Positions 8,372-18,112 of a DNA stretch of 64,000 nt are shown here, in pieces. The stretch's first letter is position 1; every line of letters begins with the position of its first letter. A model generated the notes under the pieces. The model worked only from the letters and a program-made list of their open reading frames with translations. It ran no database searches and was not told the origin of the DNA. The DNA comes from Rickettsia typhi (GTDB lineage Bacteria; Pseudomonadota; Alphaproteobacteria; Rickettsiales; Rickettsiaceae): the NCBI GenBank assembly GCA_945907105.1, contig CAMDSB010000003.1, positions 7,492 to 71,491 on the forward strand, written 5' to 3'. A program made the position numbers and the translations under genes.

Positions 8372-10930
8372 TCAATTTTTATTTCGTCTTGCCAAATGAG
8401 AATAATCGTCATATTTCATTAAATTCGGTTTTGTAGCAAATTCCAGTCCATTCATGTAGTGTTCAAGTAATGCAGTCAAGCCAGCTTTGTGCTTCATTAT
8501 TTCATCAAAAGATAGAATTATCTCACTTGTGCTGATATATGGACTGGAGCTGCCAATTTTTACATACGTCAAAACTAGCTCAGCTTTACATGATGCCTCT
8601 GAGCCGAGAGGAAATCCACCTTCAAAAGCTATGATCGCTTCAACAAGAAGCTGTGGAGATAGGCCGGACAAAACATCTTTCTTTGTTGGCAGAGCACCTG
8701 TTTTGAAGTCAAGAATTGCTAATGTACCCTTGTGGTCAAGCTCTATTCTATCCGCGATCGCTTTTAATATAATATTTTTTCCTTTTATATCAAGCGTTGT
8801 CTGCCCTTGGATTTCGCTATAAACTTTAACGGCATTTTTACGTCTGTCATCATCAAACTTTATAAATTCATCAGCGAGAGTCATGATTTTTATTTTCCAC
8901 ATTTTTTTAGCGAAGTCTGGAACATTACTTGCTGCAAGTACAGATTCGGCAATAGATATAATTTGCAATGATTTACTAACGTTTCTGGCATTGTAGTTTT
9001 TAGTATAGAGTTCGACTACTAGATGAAAGAAATTTCCAAATTCTGCCAAATTAGGGCGCTCATCAATTTCCTCAATTTTGCGTAATTTGAGTATTTTTTT
9101 AGCGTAAAAGTTGTACGGTGCTTTGATTAATGTTTCAATATCAGTAGCGTATAATACGTCCGGAAAGCTTTTGCTTCTTGAACTTATTTCGGCTGATAGC
9201 AATTTAGGTTCGTGGGTGGCGGTCGGTTTTGCATGCGTTGTTTCTAACTTTCCTGCCAGAATATGCTTTAGATTTAAAATAAAAGGCGAAGGTAGCGTTA
9301 ATTTGTTAGTGCCTTGTTTTTTTGCTCTGGTTAGTAGCACCTGCTGATTTTGAATATTCATATAAAAATCGTATAATGCTTTGTCAAAATTAATCTGTCT
9401 TTTATCTAAACCTATCATTGTTTGCATCTTTTTACTGAGCCAAGGATTATTTTGTACGATATTTGGATAACTCCCTTCATTTAAATCTGTAATAATAATT
9501 AGATCATATTCGATAAATCCTGAAGAGCTGGAAGAGCAGATGATAATTTGTTGTTCATGGTTTATGGGAAATAATCTGCCGCCATCAATAATTTGTCGTA
9601 AAATGTCTGGGCAGTCCTCTATATTATTAATTTCTAAGGTGCAATTTAGTTGAGCAATTTCAGTAATCAAGGCAATAACATCTTGATTATTTTGCCAAAT
9701 TGTTGGCACAAGTTGTTCAACTACTTTAATTAGATTCTTAAATATCAAAGGAAATTGAGTTGAGAAAGGGGGGCTAGAAAAGGCACCGATAATGATTGTA
9801 CAATACTTTAATAATTCTTTATCTCCATTGTTTTCTATAATAGATAAAATAGCTTCTAAATTAGAGGCAAATTTATTAGTCTTTCTAATTATATTTTTTA
9901 GCGCTTGGGATTTAGTTGAATTAATCATTGGATGAGATAAGAAGGTGAAGAACTTTTTTAAATCAAACTCATTATATAACAATTCGGCGACGATTAATAT
10001 TAAGGATATAGAGTGTTGGTTGAGGATATTTTCGCCAAACTGGTCTTTATAACCCAATGAATATTTGTCTAAAAATATCTGATATTGTTCTTTAGCATAT
10101 TGGTTATGGGCGATTAATGCAATACGGCTTTTAGGGTTTTTGTTCAATTGTGATGCGCATCTTAAAGCTATATATTCTGCTTCATGCGCAATATTTTCAA
10201 ACTCAACATAATTTATGTTGCTGGATATACTTCCTAGATCAATTTCAGGCTGCAATATAAGTTGACAGTTATTTAAGTCACAAGCTGCTTTTATAAAATC
10301 AGAAGTCATTAAATTATTACTAACCACGCCAGCAATAATAATGGCTTCTGATGGATCTTTACATAGTCTTTGAATTTCCGCTTTAAACATCAATTTTTGG
10401 TATGATGCACGGGTCATTTTCTTCATAGATTGAATTTTTATTTGCCAATTATCAAAAGCAAAGCAAAGAAAATCATGTATTTTATGCCAATGTTCAGGCT
10501 GATCAAGAACAGGCAATTGTTTTATTTCTTCAAGATTTATATTATTTGCCTCCAATTCAAAAAACAAATTGGCTAACGATGGACTAAGGCGAAGACTTTG
10601 GACCAAATCATAACCTAATGGTTTATAGTCATTTATAGTAATAGCTAAAGTAACTTTTTCTTCAAGGCGGCTTATACTACCAACTTGTTCTGACGGTATT
10701 TTGAAAATTTCTTCACTTTCAGCGATCAATTCACTAATAGGAATGATTTTAGGTAATATACAAGTGCCAAGTCTAGTCACTAATATCTTTTGTAGTTCAC
10801 TGCAAGCAAGACCAGTGGGTAATAGAATTTTAAGTTTAGTAAAGTCCTGGGCTGAATTATTTATAGCAATTTGAGCTACTTCTTCAAGAAATTTAAATTT
10901 TGAATTAGATTGAAAAGCCCTTTTTATCAT
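8372..10930 (-). CDS. addB: Double-strand break repair protein AddB
   Basis: The 852-residue protein matches the alphaproteobacterial AddB subunit of the AddAB helicase-nuclease, which resects double-strand DNA ends for RecA-dependent repair. A PD-(D/E)XK nuclease core is visible near the C-terminus, with ADRIELDHKG, then ILDFKTGALPT and LSPQLLVEA, the motif II, III and QxxxY-like elements. The N-terminal two thirds resemble an inactivated helicase. Its start overlaps the upstream YqaA-like gene by 4 bases (ATGA type), so the two are coupled. The partner addA is not in the window. Confidence 0.88.
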   Translation of the reverse strand: MIKRAFQSNSKFKFLEEVAQIAINNSAQDFTKLKILLPTGLACSELQKILVTRLGTCILPKIIPISELIAESEEIFKIPSEQVGSISRLEEKVTLAITINDYKPLGYDLVQSLRLSPSLANLFFELEANNINLEEIKQLPVLDQPEHWHKIHDFLCFAFDNWQIKIQSMKKMTRASYQKLMFKAEIQRLCKDPSEAIIIAGVVSNNLMTSDFIKAACDLNNCQLILQPEIDLGSISSNINYVEFENIAHEAEYIALRCASQLNKNPKSRIALIAHNQYAKEQYQIFLDKYSLGYKDQFGENILNQHSISLILIVAELLYNEFDLKKFFTFLSHPMINSTKSQALKNIIRKTNKFASNLEAILSIIENNGDKELLKYCTIIIGAFSSPPFSTQFPLIFKNLIKVVEQLVPTIWQNNQDVIALITEIAQLNCTLEINNIEDCPDILRQIIDGGRLFPINHEQQIIICSSSSSGFIEYDLIIITDLNEGSYPNIVQNNPWLSKKMQTMIGLDKRQINFDKALYDFYMNIQNQQVLLTRAKKQGTNKLTLPSPFILNLKHILAGKLETTHAKPTATHEPKLLSAEISSRSKSFPDVLYATDIETLIKAPYNFYAKKILKLRKIEEIDERPNLAEFGNFFHLVVELYTKNYNARNVSKSLQIISIAESVLAASNVPDFAKKMWKIKIMTLADEFIKFDDDRRKNAVKVYSEIQGQTTLDIKGKNIILKAIADRIELDHKGTLAILDFKTGALPTKKDVLSGLSPQLLVEAIIAFEGGFPLGSEASCKAELVLTYVKIGSSSPYISTSEIILSFDEIMKHKAGLTALLEHYMNGLEFATKPNLMKYDDYSHLARRNKN

Positions 10931-11361
10931 ACTGCTTGGTATAACATAAAATAACTGTAATAAACTAGCTTTGAAAAAATCACGATAGCAATAGTTAAGC
11001 TCAAATTAATTCTACAAAATCCGGCAAATACAAGAACAAATTTACCAAAAAAGGGCACTGCGCTAAGTGCTAGAAATAAAAGCAAATATCTGGAGCGACG
11101 AATTTGTTCAATTTTGCTTTGTGATGATACGATATCTTCATTTGTCAAGGGGGATAGTACTTTATGACATATTATGCCAAGTAGATAGTTTATAGAGGAA
11201 GCAAGCGCGAATGAGGTAGTAGATACCAGGATAATTGCATAAGGATTATATGAATTAAAGATCTTCATCGAATTGATCACGAGTTCTGACGATGTATTAA
11301 TAGCAAGATTGGTTACTAAAGTGTCGGTGAAGAGGAGCAAGTACATTTCGGTAAGATTCAT
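10927..11361 (-). CDS. YqaA/DedA-like membrane protein
   Basis: A 144-residue protein with about four hydrophobic segments. The arrangement, with a polar loop at about residues 72-90 and a following segment LLFLALSAVPFFGKFVLVFAG, fits the YqaA branch of the SNARE-associated / VTT (DedA) family. Distant relatives act as lipid scramblases or undecaprenyl-phosphate flippases, so a role in envelope lipid movement would suit its position after lpxB. The link to addB is only by overlap and operon position. Confidence 0.7.
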   Translation of the reverse strand: MNLTEMYLLLFTDTLVTNLAINTSSELVINSMKIFNSYNPYAIILVSTTSFALASSINYLLGIICHKVLSPLTNEDIVSSQSKIEQIRRSRYLLLFLALSAVPFFGKFVLVFAGFCRINLSLTIAIVIFSKLVYYSYFMLYQAV

Positions 11362-11405
11362 AATTTAACCTGGCGATTGGTGATATTTTTAAACCCATCT
11401 AAATC

Positions 11406-12557
11406 TCATAAAATCATATCAACTATTGTTTTTGCAGCAATGTCCGAGGGTCTTTGATCCCAATTAAAACCAATGGAGCTCAAGACTTTCTGGGATTCAG
11501 CTACCTGAGCCTTAGAACGCTCGTTATTATTCAGTAAATCCCGTATAGCTTGTGACACGTTCTCTGTATTAAAATCGGATTGTATATACTCAGGGATTAT
11601 TTCTTTATTTGATACAATATTTATTAAAGAGGCATACTTAATTTTTATTATCAACTTCAAAAAGAAAAAAGTAATTGGATTTAGTTTATATCCCACTACC
11701 ATTGGAGTACCAGATGCAGCAATCTCAATTGTATTAGTACCAGACTTCGCTAAAGCGCAATCACTTATAGCAAAGATTTTAAGGCGTTCTGTCGAAAAGC
11801 CAAATTCAAACTCAAACTTAGCTGATACAAGGTATTTGAGAATATTTCGTATATTTGATTTATCTGGTTGGACAAAAATTACCTTAATAGCATGCGTTGA
11901 TGATAATTCATCAAACACCTGCCTAATTATTGGCATATGACGAGATATTTCTCCAAGTCTACTACCGGGAGTAACAGTGATGACTTTAACATTCTCGCTA
12001 GTATGCAGTTCTTGCCTTAAACCTTTGGATCTAACATAAAATGCCTGCTCTAACACTGGATGTCCAATACAAGTAGTTCGCAAACCATAAGCAGTAAAGT
12101 AAGCAGGTTCAAATGGAAGTAAAGTGAGCAGGTGGTCATAAAGTTTAGCATATTTTTTGGCTCTACCTGGTTTGTATGCCCAAACAGATGGCGCAACAAT
12201 ATGCACAAGTTTTATATGAGGAGCTATTTCTCTAACTTTATTAGCCACTCTGTAGGTAAAGCCTGGAGAGTCAATAGTAATTAAAACGTCAGGGTTCTGA
12301 GCAATGACATCATGGACCGTCTTATTAATAAGGCTTTTAAGGCGAAAAATATGAGGTAGCACTTCGAAAAACCCCATCATGCTTATATAGCTCATCCGAA
12401 ACAAAGACATCACTCCTTGATCTCTCATGTTTTTGTCACCAACTCCATGAAAAATTATATTATCTCGGTCTTTTAGTAACCTTTTGATGGCGTTGATCAG
12501 CAACCCACCAATAAAGTCTCCTGAAGACTCTCCTGCAATAATATAGAATTTTATCAA
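11406..12557 (-). CDS. lpxB: Lipid-A-disaccharide synthase
   Basis: This 383-residue glycosyltransferase joins UDP-diacylglucosamine and lipid X to make the lipid A disaccharide on the inner face of the inner membrane. The LpxB hallmark AGESSGDFIGG is at residues 8-18, followed by FHGVGDKNM and the C-terminal GTNTIEIAASGTPMVVGYKL block. Translation starts at a TTG that overlaps the stop of the upstream eptA reading frame (TTGA), so it is translationally coupled to that gene. A functional LpxB implies that the organism makes lipopolysaccharide. Confidence 0.95.
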   Translation of the reverse strand: MIKFYIIAGESSGDFIGGLLINAIKRLLKDRDNIIFHGVGDKNMRDQGVMSLFRMSYISMMGFFEVLPHIFRLKSLINKTVHDVIAQNPDVLITIDSPGFTYRVANKVREIAPHIKLVHIVAPSVWAYKPGRAKKYAKLYDHLLTLLPFEPAYFTAYGLRTTCIGHPVLEQAFYVRSKGLRQELHTSENVKVITVTPGSRLGEISRHMPIIRQVFDELSSTHAIKVIFVQPDKSNIRNILKYLVSAKFEFEFGFSTERLKIFAISDCALAKSGTNTIEIAASGTPMVVGYKLNPITFFFLKLIIKIKYASLINIVSNKEIIPEYIQSDFNTENVSQAIRDLLNNNERSKAQVAESQKVLSSIGFNWDQRPSDIAAKTIVDMIL

Positions 12558-14121
12558 TTACTACCTCTACATAAACTTAGCGATTTATCGACAGCATCTG
12601 ATTCAATATTAAGACAATCTAGTATTGTATGGAAGATATAATCATGCGAAATTTCTTTTTTCTCTAGAGATTTAACTGCTTTCCATTTATCTGGATAGGA
12701 TGATTTATAACTATCGGAAAACCAAACCATAAATGGCACCATCCGTTGTTCCTCTGCATAGTCATCCGCTGGGTGGGTCAATCTGCCGCATTCACCAAGA
12801 GACTCGCCGTGATCGGAGGCATAAATCATAAAAGCTTTTTTGTTTTTGAGAATATTTATTACGCTAGATAAAAAAAATCGGTATATAATATCGAATTATC
12901 GTAGCTATTTAGACGTTCATGCTCATCGCAACTTGCGGCATCACGTTTTATGGTGTCAGCAATAGTAGGCTTGAATTTAGCAAATTCTTCTGGATATCTA
13001 GCACCATAATTCCAATGACTGCCAGTAGTATGAAGCACCAAAAATTTCTTCATACCAGATATGATATTTTGTTCTAAATGTGGTAACAATTTGCCATCAT
13101 GACTATTTGGTGCCATTAGAAGAGAACCGCCAGGAATTATATGAAAGTTAACCTCGTCATAGAATGATCCGCCCGGCTTATTTCTGTAATATTGTGTAAT
13201 TGACTGGGTGCCAAACCATGTAGTTTCAAAACCTAATTTGGTAAGTATGGACAGAACGCTCGATTCAGAATCAAGCATTGAAATATCTTTTTCACCAAAA
13301 CGTGATAGCATGCACGGAACAGACAGATAAGTTGTGTTAGCACAGGATCTGGCTTTATACGATACAAGATTTTCTACTAATAATAAATTCGGTGTCGTTT
13401 CTCGCTCATAACCGTTTATACCAAAATTTGCATATCTTGCAGCTTCGCCTATAACTAGAACACCAACTACATCATCATCTGACGAATCAATAAAGGTGTA
13501 TTTGTTACTAATATCCGTCTTAGTATATTCTTCTGTCTGGCCAAAGAAATATAAATAACTATTATGCAGGTATTGTATTGGAAAATAGCTTCTTACAAAA
13601 CTAAATTTAGGAGTAATAATATTATTTATTGCTATTAGCAAACAAACTGCAGCTAAGATTTTAGTAAAAAATAGTTTAGTTGTTTGAATTTTAAAATAAT
13701 TAATACTATAGACACAAATTGAAGCACTGAAAATTAACCAAACAATAACTCTTGCACTAACTAACTCATAAACTTCTGTTGATTCTGTGCCAAATATTGA
13801 TGGCATTATTGAAAGTGTTGGGCTAATTGAGAAGAAAAATAAATAATAACTGGCAAGTGCTCCCGTTATAAATAAAAATAAAGCAGCGATAATAAATAAT
13901 AAGCGATAAACTGTAAGGCCAAAAAATATAATGAATAATACAATTAGGTTGTAAACGAAATCCTTTGTCAACTCAATGAGTGCTTGCAATATATCTGACT
14001 GCAAATACTGAAATTTGTAAATAAAAACTGCAGAATTGAATAAAACGCAATATAGGACTGCAAAAACTAACGAGGCTTTTATTAGGTTGATATCTAGATG
14101 TTTTCGAATATATTTGAACAT
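12554..14121 (-). pseudogene. eptA: Phosphoethanolamine transferase (EptA-like), frameshifted in T8
   Basis: One sulfatase-fold lipid A phosphoethanolamine transferase is split over two frames. The N-terminal part (to about 12856) has five membrane segments, then the catalytic domain with GVLVIGEAARY and the nucleophile region SCANTTYLSVPCM. It goes out of frame in a run of eight T on the coding strand (12870-12877). The other frame continues SSVINILKNKKAF and then ASDHGESLGE, the essential metal-binding block. Nine T would restore TDFFLSSV. As read, the first product lacks the metal ligands and would be inactive. I prefer the ATG at 14121 to a TTG at 14148. The break may be phase variation, decay or homopolymer error. 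Confidence 0.82.
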
Positions 14122-14163
14122 GAAATTATATAAAATTAAAAAAATCAACTAACACTAATTAGC

Positions 14164-14640
14164 ATGATCATAAACTCGCTGCAAGAATTTTGTCAGTTTT
14201 TTCAAAAAGGAAAACCAATAATTTCTATTGATTACGGTTTAAAAAAGCTAGGTCTTGCTATTTCTACACCAGATCACCACTTACCTATGCCGCTTAGAAT
14301 AATTGCAAATGAATCTGATAGAAAAAAGATTACAGAGATTATAAGTATTTTAAAAGAAAATAATATATGTGCTATTGTAATGGGTTTACCCATCAATATG
14401 AATGGAACCAAAAGCGAGCAAACTTTAATAGTAGAGCATTTTACAAATAAGCTTGCAAAAAGAACTGAGTTGCCAATATTTTTCCAAGATGAGCGGCTAA
14501 CTTCAAAAGCGGCTGATAACTTACTCAAAGATTTTGGTTTAAAAAGAAAGAATAGAAACTCTATTGATGACTTAGCTGCAGCTAGCATGATTTTGGAAAC
14601 AACATTGGATAGTGCAAAAAACGCACTTAAATCTAGCTAA
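14164..14640 (+). CDS. ruvX: Putative pre-16S rRNA nuclease YqgF/RuvX
   Basis: The 158-residue protein has the RNase H-like fold of YqgF: PIISIDYGLKKLGLAIS with the catalytic Asp (about residues 18-34), VMGLPINMNGTKSEQ (about 77-91) and DERLTSKAAD (about 108-117), with a final Asp in SIDDLAAASMIL. The family matures the 16S rRNA 5' end and has also been called a Holliday junction resolvase. It is transcribed divergently from eptA with a short shared gap and is followed by the rRNA/tRNA uracil methylase. Confidence 0.92.
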   Translation: MIINSLQEFCQFFQKGKPIISIDYGLKKLGLAISTPDHHLPMPLRIIANESDRKKITEIISILKENNICAIVMGLPINMNGTKSEQTLIVEHFTNKLAKRTELPIFFQDERLTSKAADNLLKDFGLKRKNRNSIDDLAAASMILETTLDSAKNALKSS

Positions 14641-14685
14641 GTTCTAAAAAATGCTGATAGAAACTAAAAATTACATAGGAAATTA

Positions 14686-15945
14686 ATGGCTCTAATAGAA
14701 GAAGGTTCGTGTCTTATCGAATTTATAAATAAGCAAGGGCTTGGTTCTGGCAAAAGCCCGCTTGGATTAGTAGAAGTACCATATGCTCTTCCAAGTGAGA
14801 TTATTACTTTCCAGAGGCATGGGTATCGCAGAAAGTCCAATTGTTTGCTTAAAAGCATTGAAACACTATCTAGTCATAGAGTCACGCCAGAATGTAAGTA
14901 TTTTGGCCGATGTGGTGGTTGTATGCTCCAGCATATGGACCTAGAAACTTACGATAATTTCAAACTTAGTCTTGTAAAAAATGCTTTACCGCCTGAGACT
15001 AAAATAAAACCAATAATTACTATTCCTAAAGGAAATCGCCGCCGTATTAATCTACAGGCACTTAAAAAAGATGAGCAGCTATTTCTTGGATTTCACCGTT
15101 TTCATTCGCATCAGATTATTGATATCGACAGCTGCCCAGCCATGATGAGGCCATTATCTGCTATACTTATACCATTAAAAGAAGTTCTTATGAATATTTT
15201 GGAACATAGACAGAAAGCTGAAATATTCCTAACGCACGCAAGTAATGGTATCGATATGCTCATTGAGTTGCATGACCTTATTGACATTGCTCCAAAACAG
15301 GAAAGAGAGTTGGTGGATTTTGCAAAAAAAACCGGAATTATTAGACTGCAATTTCGTTCATCTAAGAAACCTAAAATTTTATTTGAGACTGAAAAGCCGT
15401 ATATTTTATTAGGCAATAAAAAAGTGGCTACCGATGCTAGAGGTTTTATGCAAGCCAGTTTCTCATCAGATCAAATATTAGCAGATTTAGTAGAGCAATA
15501 TTTACCCCAAGAAAAAGGGGCTCTAGTTGACCTATTTTGTGGCCGCGGTACTTTTTCCTTACCACTTAGTAAGCGTTTTAGCGTCGATGGGTTTGAATGT
15601 GATGCAACCTCGCTTGAGGCCCTTAAAGAGGCTTCAGAAGGAGCGATAATGCTTCATAAACGAGATCTATTTACTAATCCTTTAAGTATAGATGAGCTAC
15701 GACCATATCGTTTTGCGGTTATTAACCCACCAAGAGCAGGTGCTTTAGAGCAAATCAAGGCATTAGCTCATAGTGAGTGTGAGAGAGTGGTCTATATTTC
15801 ATGTAACCCCGAAAGTTTTGCCCGTGATGCTGTCATTTTAAAAAATGGAGGATATAAGCTGCTTGAGATTACGCCAGTAGATCAGTTCTACTGGAGCTCT
15901 CATCTTGAAGTCGTAGGAGTATTTGTGTCTACTGCTGCACTCTAG
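14686..15945 (+). CDS. TrmA/RlmD-family uracil-5 RNA methyltransferase
   Basis: The 419-residue SAM-dependent enzyme makes 5-methyluridine in RNA. The iron-sulfur cluster motif CKYFGRCGGCM (about residues 67-77) is visible. The methyltransferase part has LVDLFCGRGTFSLPL (about 280-294), then INPPRAG and the nucleophile-bearing VYISCNPESFARDA. It lacks an obvious N-terminal TRAM domain. Whether the target is 23S rRNA (RlmC/RlmD) or tRNA (TrmA) cannot be told here. It follows ruvX by 45 bases on the same strand. Confidence 0.87.
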   Translation: MALIEEGSCLIEFINKQGLGSGKSPLGLVEVPYALPSEIITFQRHGYRRKSNCLLKSIETLSSHRVTPECKYFGRCGGCMLQHMDLETYDNFKLSLVKNALPPETKIKPIITIPKGNRRRINLQALKKDEQLFLGFHRFHSHQIIDIDSCPAMMRPLSAILIPLKEVLMNILEHRQKAEIFLTHASNGIDMLIELHDLIDIAPKQERELVDFAKKTGIIRLQFRSSKKPKILFETEKPYILLGNKKVATDARGFMQASFSSDQILADLVEQYLPQEKGALVDLFCGRGTFSLPLSKRFSVDGFECDATSLEALKEASEGAIMLHKRDLFTNPLSIDELRPYRFAVINPPRAGALEQIKALAHSECERVVYISCNPESFARDAVILKNGGYKLLEITPVDQFYWSSHLEVVGVFVSTAAL

Positions 15946-16040
15946 AGGCCAACTTAATTCCAGATAGTTTCTTAAGCTCGAAATGTAGCGAGTCTTTTCC
16001 ATATAATAATTTATATTTTCTACAAAATAATAAAGAGCTA

Positions 16041-16069
16041 TTGACATCGTCTTGTTGTACTACTATACT
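16041..16069 (+). promoter_or_regulatory. Strong sigma-70-like promoter upstream of yerC
   Basis: A perfect -35 TTGACA (16041-16046) and a near-perfect -10 TATACT (16064-16069) are separated by the ideal 17 bases. They lie about 36 bases before the start of the TrpR-like regulator gene. It is the best promoter seen in the window and overlaps the candidate operator at 16061-16078. Confidence 0.75.
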
Positions 16070-16078
16070 AATACAGTA
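16061..16078. promoter_or_regulatory. Imperfect palindrome overlapping the -10 box
   Basis: The 18-mer TACTATACTAATACAGTA is an inverted repeat with 14 of 18 positions symmetric and it covers the -10 box. TrpR-type repressors bind CTAG/GTAC-rich palindromes at this place. An autoregulatory operator for the adjacent YerC/TrpR-like gene is plausible but unproven. Confidence 0.4.
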
Positions 16079-16104
16079 TGACGATCAAATTAAGGTAGCA
16101 ACTA

Positions 16105-16383
16105 ATGAATAGCGATGAATCAGTAAGTTTACTAGATACCCTTCTAGCTATCGACACAAAAGACCAACTCAGCAATTTTTTAAAAGATTTATGTACGCCA
16201 GCAGAGCTCAGGTCTTTAGAGGAAAGATGGAAAGTTTGCCAGCTATTAGCAGAAAACTTGTCTTATAGAGAAATACATGCACTCACTGGGGCAAGCTTAA
16301 CTACGATAGGAAGAGTAGCTAGGTTTTTGAAAGAAGAAAGATATGGTGGCTACAGAAATATTTTAGCACAGCTCGGAGAATAA
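16105..16383 (+). CDS. YerC/YecD family TrpR-like regulator
   Basis: A 92-residue helix-turn-helix protein of the TrpR superfamily, YerC/YecD branch. The domain spans most of the protein, with LCTPAELRSLEERWKVCQLL (about residues 29-48) and the recognition region TGASLTTIGRVARFL (about 65-79). TrpR relatives repress genes for tryptophan in response to the amino acid; the ligand of YerC proteins is not established. It stands 2 bases before a TrpX-like ABC binding protein gene, which suggests one transcript and points to tryptophan or a related solute. Confidence 0.88.
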   Translation: MNSDESVSLLDTLLAIDTKDQLSNFLKDLCTPAELRSLEERWKVCQLLAENLSYREIHALTGASLTTIGRVARFLKEERYGGYRNILAQLGE

Positions 16384-16385
16384 AG

Positions 16386-17351
16386 ATGGTTAAGAATTTT
16401 ATATCGCTAATGGGAATTTTTTTAAGCCTATTATCAATTGCAGAGGCTAATGATACTATAAAAAAAGTCTACATTAACCAGTTGGTTCAACACCCGGCTC
16501 TTGATATGACTACAAAAGGAATTATTGATGGGTTAACTGAGTTAGGTTATACAAATGGCATAAACCTAGACTTGAAAGTTGAGAACGCTCAAGGTGACAC
16601 GGTATTGGCAAATCAAATAGCAGCAAGGTTGGTTAGTTTACAGCCTGATGTCGTGGTGGGTAACCCTACAATCACGGCTCAATCTTTTGTTAAATACGCG
16701 AAGGAAGGTAAAATAAAACTTGTTTTTACTTCTGTCACTGATCCATTAGGCGCAAAAATAGTGAACAAACTTACAGAGCCAGGAGGCAATGTCACTGGTG
16801 TATCAAATTTTGTTGATCTTGAGCCTCAGATTGAGCTCTTCAAGGAAATAAAACCAACGATAAAAAAGATAGGATTTTTATATAATCCTGGAGAATTAAA
16901 TTCTATTACTTTAGTCAATAGACTAAAAGAAATTTGTCCTAGATATGGACTAGAATTAATAGAAATGACTGCTAGCAAAACCTCTGAAGTTTACCAAAGT
17001 GCTATTAAGTTGAGCTCTCTTGTTGACGCAATATTTATTAGTAACGATAATATGGCTCTTAGTGCATTAAGAACCATAGTGAAAGCAGCTGATGCTGAAA
17101 AAATTCCCGTTTTTGTGAGTGATACTGATATCGTAAAGGATGGTGCACTTGCTGCGCTTGGTCCAAATCAATATGAGATTGGTAAACAAACAGCTCGTTT
17201 GATTGCCAGAATACTAGAAGGAGAGGACATAAATAAAATGAATGTTGAGTTTCCAAAAGGCACAGAATTGTTTCTGAATCAAACCACGGCAACTAAACTT
17301 GGAATAGTATTTTCTCAGAAACTATTAGCAAAAGCTGATAAGATTATTTAG
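16386..17351 (+). CDS. ABC transporter substrate-binding protein, TrpX-like
   Basis: The 321-residue protein belongs to the ABC_sub_bind family (PF04392) that includes the predicted tryptophan binder TrpX. A signal peptide is visible, with a hydrophobic core ISLMGIFLSLLSIAEA and likely cleavage after about residue 21. Family blocks include PDVVVGNPTITAQSF, TSVTDPLGAKIV and EPGGNVTGVSNF. It would bind solute in the periplasm for an ABC importer, but no permease or ATPase gene is next to it. A terminator follows. The pairing with a TrpR-type regulator suggests tryptophan uptake by inference. Confidence 0.85.
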   Translation: MVKNFISLMGIFLSLLSIAEANDTIKKVYINQLVQHPALDMTTKGIIDGLTELGYTNGINLDLKVENAQGDTVLANQIAARLVSLQPDVVVGNPTITAQSFVKYAKEGKIKLVFTSVTDPLGAKIVNKLTEPGGNVTGVSNFVDLEPQIELFKEIKPTIKKIGFLYNPGELNSITLVNRLKEICPRYGLELIEMTASKTSEVYQSAIKLSSLVDAIFISNDNMALSALRTIVKAADAEKIPVFVSDTDIVKDGALAALGPNQYEIGKQTARLIARILEGEDINKMNVEFPKGTELFLNQTTATKLGIVFSQKLLAKADKII

Positions 17352-17369
17352 CACTGTCATTATTTAATA

Positions 17370-17404
17370 AAAAAGCTCTTGACTGGGTTCGTCAAGAGCT
17401 TTTT
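17370..17404. terminator. Intrinsic terminator, probably bidirectional
   Basis: A 13-bp stem AAAAGCTCTTGAC / GTCAAGAGCTTTT (17371-17383 and 17391-17403) with a 7-base loop is flanked by A and T runs. It ends the yerC-trpX unit and, in the other direction, the phasin unit, since the two converge here. Confidence 0.85.
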
Positions 17405-17506
17405 CGCAGAGATCTGAAAGTGCCAATAAAAAAGGAAGCGCCCATTTTAGATCCATCTGTTTCATTATGTTCTTTAGAAAGCAGAAACCTCTAAATCAGC
17501 TAAATT

Positions 17507-17944
17507 TTACTTATGTTTTGGCTTTACAAAAGCTTTGCCAGCATTTTCTTTAATACCGGTTTGCATGACATTCAGTGCCTCAAGCAATGACTTTGTAGAC
17601 ATATCAATAACTTCTTTTGCATTATTGAAATTAGTATCCAAGGTTGATTGTAAATATTTTTGCTGGCAAGCGGTAATTTGATTTACGTCGCCTGCAGAAA
17701 CGGCCTCCTGCATCGTATTATACATTTCAGTTGTATTTTTCTGAAGAGCCTCAGCTCCTCTTTTGAAGATGGATTGCATATTCTCTGATACCATTTGATT
17801 GGTTGAAGATAGAGTTTCAGCTGTATTTTTCATTGAAGCAGAAAACGAAGGCATGTCTATATTAGGCATTCCTTGCATTGACTTCGTAAAAGCCTCTTGG
17901 TTCATAAGTGACTGAAAAAACTCAAACGGATTATTATTACTCAT
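17507..17944 (-). CDS. Phasin family protein
   Basis: A 145-residue helical protein with the phasin layout: SNNNPFEFFQSLM at the start, then long amphipathic helices (TETLSSTNQMVSENMQSI-like, about 50-110). Phasins coat polyhydroxybutyrate granules, though in host-bound bacteria related proteins may have other surface roles. I start at ATG 17944, which has AAGAGG 9 bases upstream, rather than a far upstream ATG. It is the last gene of a bolA-ubiK-phasin minus-strand run. Confidence 0.78.
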   Translation of the reverse strand: MSNNNPFEFFQSLMNQEAFTKSMQGMPNIDMPSFSASMKNTAETLSSTNQMVSENMQSIFKRGAEALQKNTTEMYNTMQEAVSAGDVNQITACQQKYLQSTLDTNFNNAKEVIDMSTKSLLEALNVMQTGIKENAGKAFVKPKHK

Positions 17945-18112
17945 AAGCTTAACCTCTTTTATAGTGAATTTAAGTAGTTTTGATTTAGATATTTTATTAT
18001 TTACAGACCTAAATATGCACCAACTTGTTGATTGTACCATGAATTTCTAAAGTTACAAAAAAATAATTTCCTGGTTGAAGCTAATTGGTCACAAAGTAGC
18101 TTTATGAAATAT

